This document shows, one piece after another, positions 23,635 through 32,261 of a stretch of DNA of 45,990 bases. Both the position numbers and the translations under genes were made by a program. The notes under the pieces are model-generated. The model saw only the letters and a list, made by a program, of their open reading frames with translations, made no database searches and was not told where the DNA came from. Positions within the stretch are counted from its first letter, which is position 1, and each line of letters begins with the position of its first letter. The DNA is from Cryobacterium sp. PH31-AA6 (GTDB lineage: Bacteria > Actinomycetota > Actinomycetes > Actinomycetales > Microbacteriaceae): assembly GCF_030063195.1 (NCBI RefSeq), contig NZ_JASISS010000025.1, forward strand, positions 1 through 45,990. Reading direction: 5' to 3'.

Positions 23635-24738
23635 TCAGCCCGCGTACCCGCCGACCAACCGCACGGCCCCGCCGTTGACGCCCTTGGCTCCCTGCTCGAA
23701 GCCCGAGAGGTCGTGCGCCACGGTCGAGACCCGGCCGGCCACCCACGCGGGGATGCCGTCGCTGGCCAGGCGTGCGATCACGGATGACGCCGAGTCGGCC
23801 GCGACGACGGCGAACATGCCGACGCCCAGGTTCCAGGTTCCCTCTGAGCTCTCCAGGGAGGAACCGGCCATGTCGCTGAGCACCCGGAAAACGGGCGAGG
23901 GAGACCAGGTCGACCGGTCGACCTCGACCCAGGCGCCGAGTGGGAGCACCCGGGCGAGGTTCGCCGCGATGCCGCCGCCGGTGACGTGGCTGAGCGAGTG
24001 AACGGCGCCGGCGAGCTCCGGGTCGGCCAGCACGCTGAGCAGCGGACCGGTGTAGAGGCGGGTCGGCGTGAGCAGCACCTCGCCGACGACCCCGCCGAGT
24101 TCGGCGGAGGTGTCGGTGTAGCCGATGCCGCGCTGGGCGAGGATGTGGCGAACGAGCGAGTAACCGTTGGAGTGCAGTCCAGAGGACGCGAGCGCGATGA
24201 CCACGTCGCCGGCCTTCACCCGTTCCGCCCCCAGCACCTGGTCGGCCTCGACCACGCCGGTGGCGGCGCCGGCGACGTCGTAGTCATCCGGTCCCAGTAG
24301 CCCCGGGTGCTCGGCGGTTTCGCCGCCGACGAGGGCGGTGCCGGTTTCGGAGCAGGCCCGGGCGATACCGGCGACGATGTCCGCGATCCGCTCGGGGACC
24401 ACCTTGCCGCAGGCGATGTAGTCGGTCATGAACAGCGGGCGGGCGCCCACTACGACGATGTCGTCGACGACCATCCCGACCAGGTCCTGGCCGATGGTGT
24501 CGTGCTTGTCGATGGCCTGGGCGATGGCGACCTTCGTGCCGACGCCGTCGGTCGACGTGGCCAGCAGCGGGCGGCGGTACGAGGTGAGGAACGACACATC
24601 GTAGAGTCCGGCGAATCCGCCGAAGCCGCCGAGCACCTCGGGCCCGTGCGTCTGCGAGACGGCGGCCTTCATCAGGGAGACGGCGAGGTCGCCGGCCGCG
24701 GTGTCTACTCCGGCCGCGGCGTATGAAGCGTTGCTCAT
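23635..24738 (-). CDS. purM: Phosphoribosylformylglycinamidine cyclo-ligase
   Basis: A 367-residue AIR synthetase, catalysing the ATP-dependent closure of FGAM to AIR, the fifth step of purine synthesis. Motifs are SYAAAGVDTAAGD at the N-terminus, GGFGGFAGLYD, LLATSTDGVGTKVAIA, VGMVVDDIVVVGARPLFMTDY, GGETAEHPG and SSGLHSNGYSL. Its ATG overlaps the purF stop by 4 bp (ATGA), so translation is coupled. AGGAAG inside the end of purF serves as ribosome binding site. Confidence 0.97.
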   Translation of the reverse strand: MSNASYAAAGVDTAAGDLAVSLMKAAVSQTHGPEVLGGFGGFAGLYDVSFLTSYRRPLLATSTDGVGTKVAIAQAIDKHDTIGQDLVGMVVDDIVVVGARPLFMTDYIACGKVVPERIADIVAGIARACSETGTALVGGETAEHPGLLGPDDYDVAGAATGVVEADQVLGAERVKAGDVVIALASSGLHSNGYSLVRHILAQRGIGYTDTSAELGGVVGEVLLTPTRLYTGPLLSVLADPELAGAVHSLSHVTGGGIAANLARVLPLGAWVEVDRSTWSPSPVFRVLSDMAGSSLESSEGTWNLGVGMFAVVAADSASSVIARLASDGIPAWVAGRVSTVAHDLSGFEQGAKGVNGGAVRLVGGYAG

Positions 24739-26357
24739 TCTTGTCTTCCTGGGTCGCCGATCGTGAATGGTCCCGGTTTCGCGGGGCTGCCGCCCTGGTG
24801 CGCAGGTACTGCGGCCGGGACGGCCGGGCGGCGCGCGGCGGCATCGAGCAGGGGCTCGTACTCCGAGTCCGGTCCGGGGTCGCAGCCGTCCGAGACGGCC
24901 GGGCGTTCGAGGAGGTTCTTGCCGAGGTGCAGCGAGTCGGGCAGCGGGATCGGGTAGACCCCGGTGAAGCAGGCGGTGCAGAGCTTGTCGCGCGGCTGTT
25001 CCGTGGCCGCGATCATGCCCTCCGGCGAGAGGTAGCCGAGCGAGTCGGCGCCGATCGCCTGGCGCACCTCGTCGACGCCGAGACCGGTCGCGATAAGTTC
25101 GGCCCTGGAGGCGAAATCGATGCCGTAGAAGCAGGGCCAGGTGATCGGGGGGCTCGAGATGCGCACGTGCACCTCGGCGGCGCCCGCCTCCCTCAGCATG
25201 CTGACGAGCGCGCGCTGGGTGTTGCCGCGCACGATCGAGTCGTCGACGACGATGAGGCGCTTGCCCTTGATCACGGCCTTGAGCGGGTTGAGCTTGAGCT
25301 TGATGCCGCGCTGGCGAATGGTCTCCGACGGCTGGATGAATGTGCGGCCGACGTAGGAGTTCTTCACCAGTCCCTGGCCGAACGGGATGCCGGAGGCCTG
25401 CGCATAACCGATCGCGGCCGGCGTTCCGGATTCGGGGGTCGGGATGACGAGGTCGGCCTCGACCGGGTACTCTGCGGCGAGGCGGCGGCCCATTTCGACC
25501 CGGGCCTCGTGCACACCGCGTCCCGCGATGGTGGTGTCGGGTCGGGCCAGGTAGACGTATTCGAAGACGCAGCCGGCCGGCTTGGACTCGGCGAACCGCT
25601 GGGAGCGCAGGCCGTCCTCATCGATGATGAGCAATTCGCCCGGTTCGACCTCGCGCACGAAGCTGGCGCCGACGATGTCCAGGGCCGCGGTCTCCGAGGC
25701 GACCACCCAGCCGCGTTCGAGACGGCCGAGCACCAACGGGCGCACGCCCTGCGGGTCGCGGGCCGCGTACAGGGTGGTCTCGTCCATGAAGACGAGGCAG
25801 AAGGCGCCGCGCAGTCGCGGCAGCACCTCGAGCGCCGTGGCCTCGAGGGTGTGGTCGAGGTCGCCGGTGAACAGGGCGGTGATCACGGCCGTGTCGGTGG
25901 TGTTGCCGCGGGCGAGCTCGCCCTCCACCTTCGGGTAGCGGTCGTGCACGAGTTTGAGGAGTTCGGCGGTGTTGGTGAGGTTGCCGTTGTGGCCGAGGGC
26001 CACGGTTCCGCCCGAGGTGCGACCGAGGGTGGGCTGGGCGTTCTGCCAGCTCGACGAACCGGTGGTCGAGTACCGGGTGTGGCCGACCGCGATGTGGCCG
26101 AGCAGCGTGCTCAGTGCGGCCTCGTTGAAGACCTGCGCGACGAGGCCCATGTCCTTGTAGATCAGGATCTTGGAGCCGTCACTCGTGGCGATACCCGCCG
26201 ATTCCTGGCCGCGGTGCTGCAGTGCATAGAGGCCGAAATAGCTGAGCTTGGCCACCTCCTCGCCTGGAGCCCAGACGCCGAAGACTCCACAGGCATCCTG
26301 TGGCCCCTTCTCGCCCTGAAGAAGGTCATGACCTAGAAGTCCGTCGCCACCAGCCAA
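24735..26357 (-). CDS. purF: Amidophosphoribosyltransferase
   Basis: A 540-residue glutamine PRPP amidotransferase for the first committed step of purine synthesis. The N-terminal nucleophile Cys lies in DACGVFGVW after a propeptide of about 22 residues that must be removed. Ntn glutaminase motifs include LQHRGQESAGIA and GHTRYSTTGSS. The phosphoribosyl-binding loop VVDDSIVRGNT lies near residue 370. The start is TTG 26357, with AAGAGG upstream. The C-terminus beyond the usual length is Ala/Pro-rich. It is transcribed with purM and preceded 11 bp upstream by a membrane protein gene. Confidence 0.97.
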   Translation of the reverse strand: MAGGDGLLGHDLLQGEKGPQDACGVFGVWAPGEEVAKLSYFGLYALQHRGQESAGIATSDGSKILIYKDMGLVAQVFNEAALSTLLGHIAVGHTRYSTTGSSSWQNAQPTLGRTSGGTVALGHNGNLTNTAELLKLVHDRYPKVEGELARGNTTDTAVITALFTGDLDHTLEATALEVLPRLRGAFCLVFMDETTLYAARDPQGVRPLVLGRLERGWVVASETAALDIVGASFVREVEPGELLIIDEDGLRSQRFAESKPAGCVFEYVYLARPDTTIAGRGVHEARVEMGRRLAAEYPVEADLVIPTPESGTPAAIGYAQASGIPFGQGLVKNSYVGRTFIQPSETIRQRGIKLKLNPLKAVIKGKRLIVVDDSIVRGNTQRALVSMLREAGAAEVHVRISSPPITWPCFYGIDFASRAELIATGLGVDEVRQAIGADSLGYLSPEGMIAATEQPRDKLCTACFTGVYPIPLPDSLHLGKNLLERPAVSDGCDPGPDSEYEPLLDAAARRPAVPAAVPAHQGGSPAKPGPFTIGDPGRQE

Positions 26358-26368
26358 ATCGAAGCCTC

Positions 26369-26773
26369 TTAACTATCTGTACTCTGAGTGCCGCCGGAAT
26401 TCGGGGAATCGGCTGGAGCTGCCGGAGCCTCCAGGTCGCTCGACCCATAGGTTCCAAGTCTATCGACGAGGACGGTGCCGGCCGAGCGTGCGGTGGCGCG
26501 GTCGATCACCATGGCGGCAACGGCGCCCAGGGCGACCCCCGCCACGAGCCCCGCGAGCAGCAGAAATCCGAAGACCTGGCCGGCCCCGAACTCTGTCGTG
26601 CCGGGGAACGACACGGTGAGGACGAGGGCGAGGATGGCGCCGAGTACGGCGCCGAGAATCATGAAGTTGAGGTAGCGCGGCGAGCGCCGCACGGTAACCC
26701 TGGCCTGGTCGACGACGACCTCGCTTTCGCCGGACTCCGGGGCCTGCTCTTCGGGTTGATCGGCTGAACTCAC
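26369..26773 (-). CDS. Two-helix membrane protein upstream of purF
   Basis: A 134-residue protein with an acidic N-terminus, two transmembrane segments (YLNFMILGAVLGAILALVLTV and FGFLLLAGLVAGVALGAVAAMVI) and a Ser/Pro-rich C-terminal tail. It begins at GTG 26773 and ends 11 bp before purF, so it is probably cotranscribed. I do not recognise a functional family. Proteins of this form sit beside purF in related actinobacteria, as far as I recall. Confidence 0.75.
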   Translation of the reverse strand: MSSADQPEEQAPESGESEVVVDQARVTVRRSPRYLNFMILGAVLGAILALVLTVSFPGTTEFGAGQVFGFLLLAGLVAGVALGAVAAMVIDRATARSAGTVLVDRLGTYGSSDLEAPAAPADSPNSGGTQSTDS

Positions 26774-26841
26774 CCGTCTATTCTCGCACGCGCCAGGGGG
26801 CGGTCGGCTGTGCGTTTCCCTGCGGCTGGCAGACTGGGCGG

Positions 26842-27864
26842 ATGAAAAGGATTGCGGTGCTCGGAAGCGCGAAGATGGGCCTCGTGGTGCGACAGCCCCG
26901 GCCGGCGAACCCCGGCGAGACCATCCTCGGTTCCGGTTTCATGACGGTGCCGGGCGGAAAGGGGCTGAACCAGGCGGTCGCGGCGGCCCGGCTCGGCGCG
27001 TCGGTCGACTTCATCGGTGCGGTCGGCTCGGATGGCTTCGGCTCCGAAGTGCGCGCGCTGTTGGCTGGCGAGGGCATCCGCATCGAAGGTCTCGCGACGG
27101 CGCCCGGACCGACCGGAACCGCCCACATCGCCGTGGTGGACTCCGGCCAGAATTCGATCGTCGTCGTGCCGGGGGCAAACGCCTCGGTCACGGCCCTGAC
27201 CGAGGCCCAGCGGAACACGATCGCGGGCGCGTCCCACCTTCTGCTGCAGTGCGAGCTGCCCGTTTCCGTACTCGCCGAGGGTGTTGCCGTCGCACGCGCG
27301 GCGGGGGTGTTCACGGTCTTCACGCCGGCACCGGTGGTGCCGCTGCCCGACGGGTTGCTGGCCGGGGTGGACCTGATCGTGCCCAATCGCCTGGAATCCG
27401 AGGCCCTGACGGGTGAGAGTGACCCGGTGCGCGCCGCCGAGGCGCTCAGTGTCGGCGGCACCTGGGCCATCGTCACCCTCGGGGCCGAGGGCTGCGTCGT
27501 CGCTTTCGACGGCAACGTGCTCGGGCTCGCCCCCGCCCGCCCGGTCAAGGCCGTCGACACGACCGCCGCCGGCGACACGTTCGTCGGTGCGCTCGTCGCC
27601 CGGCTGGTCGGAGCGTCCGATCGCGCGGCCGGTACCGGTGCCGGGGCCGGTGGTGGTGGCGGGGCCGGGGCCGGTGGTGGTGGCGGGGCCGGTGGTGGGG
27701 CTGCTGCTGTCGGGGCCGGTGCTGTCGGGGCCGCTGCTGTCGGTGAGGCGGAGATGATCGACGCGGTTCGCTGGGCGACCGTCGCGTCATCGCTGTGCGT
27801 CACCCGCCACGGTGCGACGAGCTCGATGCCGTCCCTGGCCGAGGTCGCCGCGATCCTCGGCTGA
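26842..27864 (+). CDS. PfkB-family sugar kinase (ribokinase-like) with altered substrate motif and Gly-rich insert
   Basis: A 340-residue kinase. The glycine motif GGKGLNQAVAAARLGA and the catalytic DTTAAGDTFVGAL (base Asp near residue 247) are intact, so phosphotransfer is likely. The N-terminal ribose motif GSxNxD is changed to GSAKMG, losing the Asn and Asp that contact ribose. After the catalytic helix there is an insert of about 45 residues of Gly and Ala (about 258-302) not usual in the family, encoded by GGTGGTGGCGGGGCC-type repeats (27631-27750). Substrate may differ from ribose. Divergent from the purF-side genes. Confidence 0.85.
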   Translation: MKRIAVLGSAKMGLVVRQPRPANPGETILGSGFMTVPGGKGLNQAVAAARLGASVDFIGAVGSDGFGSEVRALLAGEGIRIEGLATAPGPTGTAHIAVVDSGQNSIVVVPGANASVTALTEAQRNTIAGASHLLLQCELPVSVLAEGVAVARAAGVFTVFTPAPVVPLPDGLLAGVDLIVPNRLESEALTGESDPVRAAEALSVGGTWAIVTLGAEGCVVAFDGNVLGLAPARPVKAVDTTAAGDTFVGALVARLVGASDRAAGTGAGAGGGGGAGAGGGGGAGGGAAAVGAGAVGAAAVGEAEMIDAVRWATVASSLCVTRHGATSSMPSLAEVAAILG

Positions 27865-27925
27865 GTCGCGGCCGAGTCGCGGCCGAGTCGCCGCCGAGTC
27901 GCGGCCGAGTCGCGGCCGAGTCGCT
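27863..27925 (+). repeat. 11-bp tandem repeat (GAGTCGCGGCC)x5+
   Basis: Five full units at 27863-27917 and a partial sixth to 27925. The third unit differs by one base. The array begins at the stop codon of the kinase gene and ends next to the stop of the convergent sterol-carrier-like gene at 27927, filling the whole intergenic space. Confidence 0.92.
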
Positions 27926-27926
27926 G

Positions 27927-28295
27927 TTACGGTCCCAGCGGGAGCGGGAGGTGCCCGGTGAGGTCGGCCCGCTGGCCGGAGGCATGGATGAGCCCGGTCG
28001 CGAGGCCGTCGGCCCAGGAAAGGACGCCGGTCGCGAGGGAGAGCCAGGTGGCGGCATCCGTCTCGACCACGTTGGGTGGAGTTCCGCGGGTGTGCCGGGG
28101 CCCGGCAATGCACTGCACGGCGCCGAACGGCGGCACGCGAACCTCGAGGGTGTTGCCGTTGGCCTCCTCGGCGAGCAGTTGCAGCGTGTAGCGCACGGCG
28201 AGCGCACGGATGTCCCGGCTCGCCCCCGCAGCGTCCGCCGCGTATGCGCGCACCGCCGCGCGCCCCACCCCGTCGTCGATCCTCGCCTTGGCCAT
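27927..28295 (-). CDS. Sterol carrier family-like protein
   Basis: A 122-residue soluble protein with helix-rich N-terminus (GRAAVRAYAADAAGASRDIRALAVRYTLQLLAEEA) and EVRVPPFGAVQCIAG followed by TPPNVVETDAATWLSLATG. This resembles the short actinobacterial sterol-carrier (SCP2-like) proteins often encoded beside purD. ATG 28295 has GGGG just upstream and matches family length. The longer frame to 28385 would cover the inverted repeat. Ligand is unknown. Confidence 0.8.
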   Translation of the reverse strand: MAKARIDDGVGRAAVRAYAADAAGASRDIRALAVRYTLQLLAEEANGNTLEVRVPPFGAVQCIAGPRHTRGTPPNVVETDAATWLSLATGVLSWADGLATGLIHASGQRADLTGHLPLPLGP

Positions 28296-28330
28296 CCCCC
28301 CATTCTGCCGCCCCACCCCCACCCCTTCCT

Positions 28331-28393
28331 CCGCGAAAGTGCACTTGTCGCCCCCTCGTTGCTCGCGAAGGGGCCAAAACTGCACTTTCGCGG
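28331..28393. repeat. Long inverted repeat between SCP-like gene and purD
   Basis: Arms CCGCGAAAGTGCA (28331-28343) and TGCACTTTCGCGG (28381-28393) are perfect 13-bp complements, 37 bp apart. The loop contains a further C-run/G-run pairing (GCCCCCTC with GAAGGGGC). It lies between divergent genes, so it is not a simple terminator. Confidence 0.85.
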
Positions 28394-28462
28394 AACCGAG
28401 CGGGGAAGTGTGGGACGGTGTGGGGCGGTGTGGGGCGGGGCGGCATCCGGTAGCCTGAACCG

Positions 28463-29731
28463 GTGAGAATTCTGGTCCTCGGTTCCGGTGCCCGCGAGCA
28501 CGCCATCATCACCGCCCTGCTCCGGGAGGAGCCGGCCCACGAGGTGGTCTGCGCGCCAGGCAACGCGGGCATTGCCGGGGATGTCCCGGTGGTTCCGCTC
28601 GACCCGGCCGACCCCGAGCAGGTCACCAACTACGCGAACCTGAACGACATCGACCTCGTCGTGATCGGACCGGAGGCCCCCCTCGTCGCCGGCGTCGCCG
28701 ACGCGCTGCGCAGCCGCGGGATCCCCGTTTTCGGCCCCGGCAAGGCTGCCGCCGCGCTCGAGGGCAGCAAGACCTTCGCCAAACACATCATGGAGCAGGC
28801 CGGGGTGCCGACCGGCCGTGCCGTTCGGGCCGGCACGCTGGCCGAGGCCACCGCGGCCCTCGACGAGTTCGGGTCGCCCTACGTGGTCAAGGCCGACGGC
28901 CTCGCCGCGGGCAAGGGCGTGCTCGTCACCCTGGACCGCCCCGCGGCGCTCGCCCACGCCACACATTGGCTGCAACACGGCAGCGTGCTGATCGAGGAAT
29001 TCCTCGACGGAGCGGAGGTCTCGCTTTTCCTGCTCAGCGACGGCCACTCCGTGCTCCCGCTCTCCCCCGCCCAGGACTACAAGCGCCTCGGCGACGGCGA
29101 CGCCGGCCCGAACACCGGCGGCATGGGCGCCTACTCCCCCCTGCCCTGGCTCGACGAGCGGTTCGGCAGCGAACAGGCCTTCGTCGACGAGGTGATCGAG
29201 ACGATCGCCCTGCCCACGGTGCGCCGGCTCGCCGACGAGGACACCCCCTTCATCGGGCTGCTCTACTGCGGCCTCATTCTCACGGAGGCCGGCATCCGTG
29301 TGATCGAATTCAACGCCCGCTTCGGCGACCCGGAGACCCAGGTCGTGCTGCCCCGCCTGGTGACTCCGCTGTCCGGGCTGCTGCTCGCCGCGTCCACCGG
29401 AGGGCTTGGCAGCCTCGCCCGCCCGGTGTTCTCGGACGACGCCTGCGTCACTGTTGTGCTCGCGAGCGAGAACTACCCGGAAACGCCGGTCACCGGACGC
29501 CCCCTCACCGGCCTCGACGCGGCATCCGCCCTGCCGGGGGTCACGATCCTGCACGCGGCGACCGCCGTGATCGACGACGTTCTCGTCGCGACCGGTGGAC
29601 GCGTGCTCAGCGTCGTCGCTGTCGGCGACGGCTTCGCGGATGCCCGCACCCGCGCCTACGACGCGCTCGCCCTGGTTGCCCTCGAGGGTTCGCAGTTCCG
29701 CACCGACATCGCCGCCCGCGTCGCGCTCTGA
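28463..29731 (+). CDS. purD: Phosphoribosylamine-glycine ligase (GAR synthetase)
   Basis: A 422-residue ATP-grasp enzyme for the second step of purine synthesis. Diagnostic motifs are [14 protein letters not shown] at the N-terminus, [82 protein letters not shown] and [12 protein letters not shown]. Start is GTG 28463. The next gene, purC, begins 68 bp downstream, so the two are probably cotranscribed. Confidence 0.97.
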   Translation: MRILVLGSGAREHAIITALLREEPAHEVVCAPGNAGIAGDVPVVPLDPADPEQVTNYANLNDIDLVVIGPEAPLVAGVADALRSRGIPVFGPGKAAAALEGSKTFAKHIMEQAGVPTGRAVRAGTLAEATAALDEFGSPYVVKADGLAAGKGVLVTLDRPAALAHATHWLQHGSVLIEEFLDGAEVSLFLLSDGHSVLPLSPAQDYKRLGDGDAGPNTGGMGAYSPLPWLDERFGSEQAFVDEVIETIALPTVRRLADEDTPFIGLLYCGLILTEAGIRVIEFNARFGDPETQVVLPRLVTPLSGLLLAASTGGLGSLARPVFSDDACVTVVLASENYPETPVTGRPLTGLDAASALPGVTILHAATAVIDDVLVATGGRVLSVVAVGDGFADARTRAYDALALVALEGSQFRTDIAARVAL

Positions 29732-29799
29732 GGAGCGGAGACGGGCGGCCCGACGAGCGCACGTTCGCCCACGGAAGACCGGTGCGAGAGAATGACAGC

Positions 29800-30756
29800 G
29801 TGACCTCTCTCGACCAGCCATCGCCCCTCGACCTTGCGGGCTGGCGCCACGCCTACTCCGGCAAGGTGCGCGACCTCTACGTTCCCGCGGGGACTGCCCC
29901 GGATGCCCCAGCCGACCTGGCCGCCGCCACCCGGGTTCTCGTCGTGGCCAGCGACCGCGTCAGCGCCTTCGACCACGTGCTCGAGCCCGGCATCCCCGGC
30001 AAGGGCGAGCTGCTCACCACGCTCAGCCTGTGGTGGTTCGACCAGCTGTCCGGGGTGCCGAACCACCTCGTGCCCGACCACACCGTGAACGGCGTCGTCA
30101 CCAGCCTGATCCCCGCCGAGGTCGCCGGCCGGGCGATGCTCTGCAAGACCCTGGACATGTACCCGATCGAGTGCGTCGTGCGCGGCTATCTGACCGGCTC
30201 CGGGTGGAAGGAATACCAGGCCGGCCAGACCGTCTGCGGCATTCCGCTGCCGGCCGGGCTGACGAACGGCGACCGTCTGCCCGAACCGATCTACACCCCG
30301 GCCTGGAAGGCGCCGATGGGCGAGCACGACGAGAACATCTCGTACGAACGCACCATCGAGCTCGTCGGCGAACCGGTCGCGGCCGAACTGCGCCGCCTCT
30401 CGCTCGAGATCTTCGTGCGGGCCTCCGCCATCGCCGAGAAGGCGGGCGTGATCCTTGCGGACACGAAGTTCGAATTCGGCGCCGACCGCATCACCGGGGT
30501 CATCACCCTCGCCGACGAGGTGCTCACCAGCGATTCCAGCCGCTACTGGGACGCCGGACTGTGGCGCTCCGGCGGCACACCGGAGCAGCGGATGGCCAGC
30601 TTCGACAAGCAGATCGTGCGGGACTGGCTCGCCGCCCACTGGGACCAGACCGGAACCCCACCCGCCCTGCCGGAGGACATCATCGAGCGAACCGCGGCCC
30701 GATACCTGGAGCTGCTGGAACTGCTGACCCACGCGGGACTGGCCGCCGGGAACTGA
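29800..30756 (+). CDS. purC: SAICAR synthetase
   Basis: A 318-residue phosphoribosylaminoimidazole-succinocarboxamide synthase. Motifs: SGKVRDLY near residue 20, VLVVASDRVSAFDHVLEPGIPGKGE, LTTLSLWWFDQL, VVRGYLTGSGWKEY, LADTKFEFGAD, and the C-terminal RYWDAGLW. Start is taken at GTG 29800, preceded by GAGAGA. The length matches actinobacterial and yeast-like PurC, longer than the E. coli enzyme. purS, which often follows, is displaced here by 6.5 kb. Confidence 0.96.
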   Translation: MTSLDQPSPLDLAGWRHAYSGKVRDLYVPAGTAPDAPADLAAATRVLVVASDRVSAFDHVLEPGIPGKGELLTTLSLWWFDQLSGVPNHLVPDHTVNGVVTSLIPAEVAGRAMLCKTLDMYPIECVVRGYLTGSGWKEYQAGQTVCGIPLPAGLTNGDRLPEPIYTPAWKAPMGEHDENISYERTIELVGEPVAAELRRLSLEIFVRASAIAEKAGVILADTKFEFGADRITGVITLADEVLTSDSSRYWDAGLWRSGGTPEQRMASFDKQIVRDWLAAHWDQTGTPPALPEDIIERTAARYLELLELLTHAGLAAGN

Positions 30757-30872
30757 CACCGCCGGCGCCGTGGCCACCGTCGTCGCACGATCACTGACAC
30801 CGCCTCCGCCCGCCGGCGTCGCTGGGCGTCACGTCGGCCGGCCCGACGGCGCGAAAATGCTACGCTCCCGGC

Positions 30873-31268
30873 ATGCGTATCAAGATGTGTAGTGTGCACG
30901 TGAACGACCCGGCGACCGCGTTCGACTTCTACACCTCCGTGCTCGGATTCACGGCACACCTGATCCTGCCGGAACACCAGCTCTACGTCGTCAAGTCCCC
31001 GGAAGACCCCACCGGCGTCGGCCTCCTCCTCGAGCCCAGCGACAACCGAGTCTCCACGAAGTACGCCCAGGGCCTGCGCGCCCTCGGGCTGCCCGCGATC
31101 GTGTTCGGCTCCCCCGACGTGCGCGCCGACTATGACCGGCTGTCCGCGCTGGGCGTGCACTTCATCGGCGAGCCGAGCACGGATGCCACCGGCACGTCGG
31201 TTCTCTTCGACGACACCTGCGGAAACCTGATCCAGCTCCACCAGGACTCACCCGCCCGCCAGGGCTGA
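30873..31268 (+). CDS. VOC-family protein (glyoxalase-like), single domain
   Basis: A 131-residue protein with one paired betaalphabeta-betabetabeta unit: IKMCSVHVNDPATAFDFYTSVLGF at the start, LGLPAIVFGSPDVRADYDRLSALGVHF in the middle and the metal-ligand-like D-T-C-G-N-L-I-Q-L at the end. The usual DPxGNxxEL has Q for E, so metal binding may be weak. Substrate is unknown. It follows purC by 116 bp with no other feature visible in the gap. Confidence 0.85.
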   Translation: MRIKMCSVHVNDPATAFDFYTSVLGFTAHLILPEHQLYVVKSPEDPTGVGLLLEPSDNRVSTKYAQGLRALGLPAIVFGSPDVRADYDRLSALGVHFIGEPSTDATGTSVLFDDTCGNLIQLHQDSPARQG

Positions 31269-31352
31269 ACCTCTCCGTCGGCGCCGAGCGGTTCCCTCCC
31301 CCCGAACCGGGAAGTCCGGAATACCGGCGGGCCGGCATCCGTTGACGCCACT

Positions 31353-32222
31353 GTGAGCCATTCCGCGAACGACCTCCTGCCTCCCTCCACCGGTATGGGC
31401 GCGGTGACCCTCCGGGTCGGCAACCTCGACGCCATGATCGCCTACTACCGGGACGCGGTCACCCTCACGGTGCTGAGCCAGGACGGCCCCGTCGCCGTGC
31501 TCGGGCGCGGAAACACGCCGATCGTCATCCTCCAGCACGCCCCCGAGCTGGCGGCGGCCGAGCCCCGCTCGAGCGGGCTCTTCCACACGGCGATCCTCTT
31601 CGACACCCAGGCCCAGCTCGCCGCAGCCGTCTACTCTGTCGGCACGAAGCATCCGGGCACGTTCACCGGCAGCGCCGACCATCTGGTCAGCCAGGCGTTC
31701 TACTTCACCGATCCCGAGGGCAACGGGATCGAACTCTACTGGGACCGGGAACGCACCGCCTGGACCTGGACGCACGGCCAGGTCGAGATGGCGACCCTCT
31801 ACCTCGACCCGAACGCCTTCATCGGCGAGCACCTCACCGAGGCAGGTCAGGCTGATCCCTCGGCGGGCCACGCCATCGTCGGTCACGTGCACCTCTCCGT
31901 CGGCCACGTCGCGACGGCCCACGAGTTCTACGTGGGTCGACTCGGCTTCGAGGCGACCGCGTCCCTCGGCGGCGCGGCGCTGTTCGTCTCGGCGGGCGGA
32001 TACCACCACCACATGGCGATGAACACCTGGAACAGCTCCGGATCCGGCAGGCGCCGGCTCGCGCTCGGACTCGGCCAGGTGGACATCATCCTGCCGACCG
32101 TTGACGACATCGGCGCGCTCGACGAGCGAATGAACCACTTCGGCGTCGCGACCCGCCACGACGGGCAGACCCTCGGCTTGGACGACCCCTGGGGCAACCA
32201 GATCGTGGTTCGCGCGCGCTAG
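31353..32222 (+). CDS. Two-domain VOC protein, CatE-type ring-cleaving dioxygenase-like
   Basis: A 289-residue protein with two VOC modules: residues about 10-125 (MGAVTLRVGNLDAMIAYY, then FTDPEGNGIELYWDR) and about 165-288 (GHVHLSVGHVATAHEFY, then HHHMAMNTW and DPWGNQIVV). The layout resembles CatE/YfiE catechol 2,3-dioxygenases. Histidines in GHVHL and HHHMA and the Glu in GNGIELYW could form the iron site. With a kynurenine operon nearby, a role on an anthranilate- or catechol-like product is conceivable but unproven. Start is GTG 31353. Confidence 0.82.
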   Translation: MSHSANDLLPPSTGMGAVTLRVGNLDAMIAYYRDAVTLTVLSQDGPVAVLGRGNTPIVILQHAPELAAAEPRSSGLFHTAILFDTQAQLAAAVYSVGTKHPGTFTGSADHLVSQAFYFTDPEGNGIELYWDRERTAWTWTHGQVEMATLYLDPNAFIGEHLTEAGQADPSAGHAIVGHVHLSVGHVATAHEFYVGRLGFEATASLGGAALFVSAGGYHHHMAMNTWNSSGSGRRRLALGLGQVDIILPTVDDIGALDERMNHFGVATRHDGQTLGLDDPWGNQIVVRAR

Positions 32223-32261
32223 ATGTACCCGGCCATGAACGAGGGTTTGGCCGTCGAGTAG

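Noticed and set aside
24723..26336. 537-codon rightward ORF opposite purF
   Set aside because: It is the antisense shadow of purF, composed of low-complexity Gly/Asp/Val/Arg; GC-rich genes give such long mirrored frames.
27800..29821. 673-codon leftward ORF opposite purD
   Set aside because: It is antisense to purD and reads through the inverted repeat and VNTR; no family similarity.
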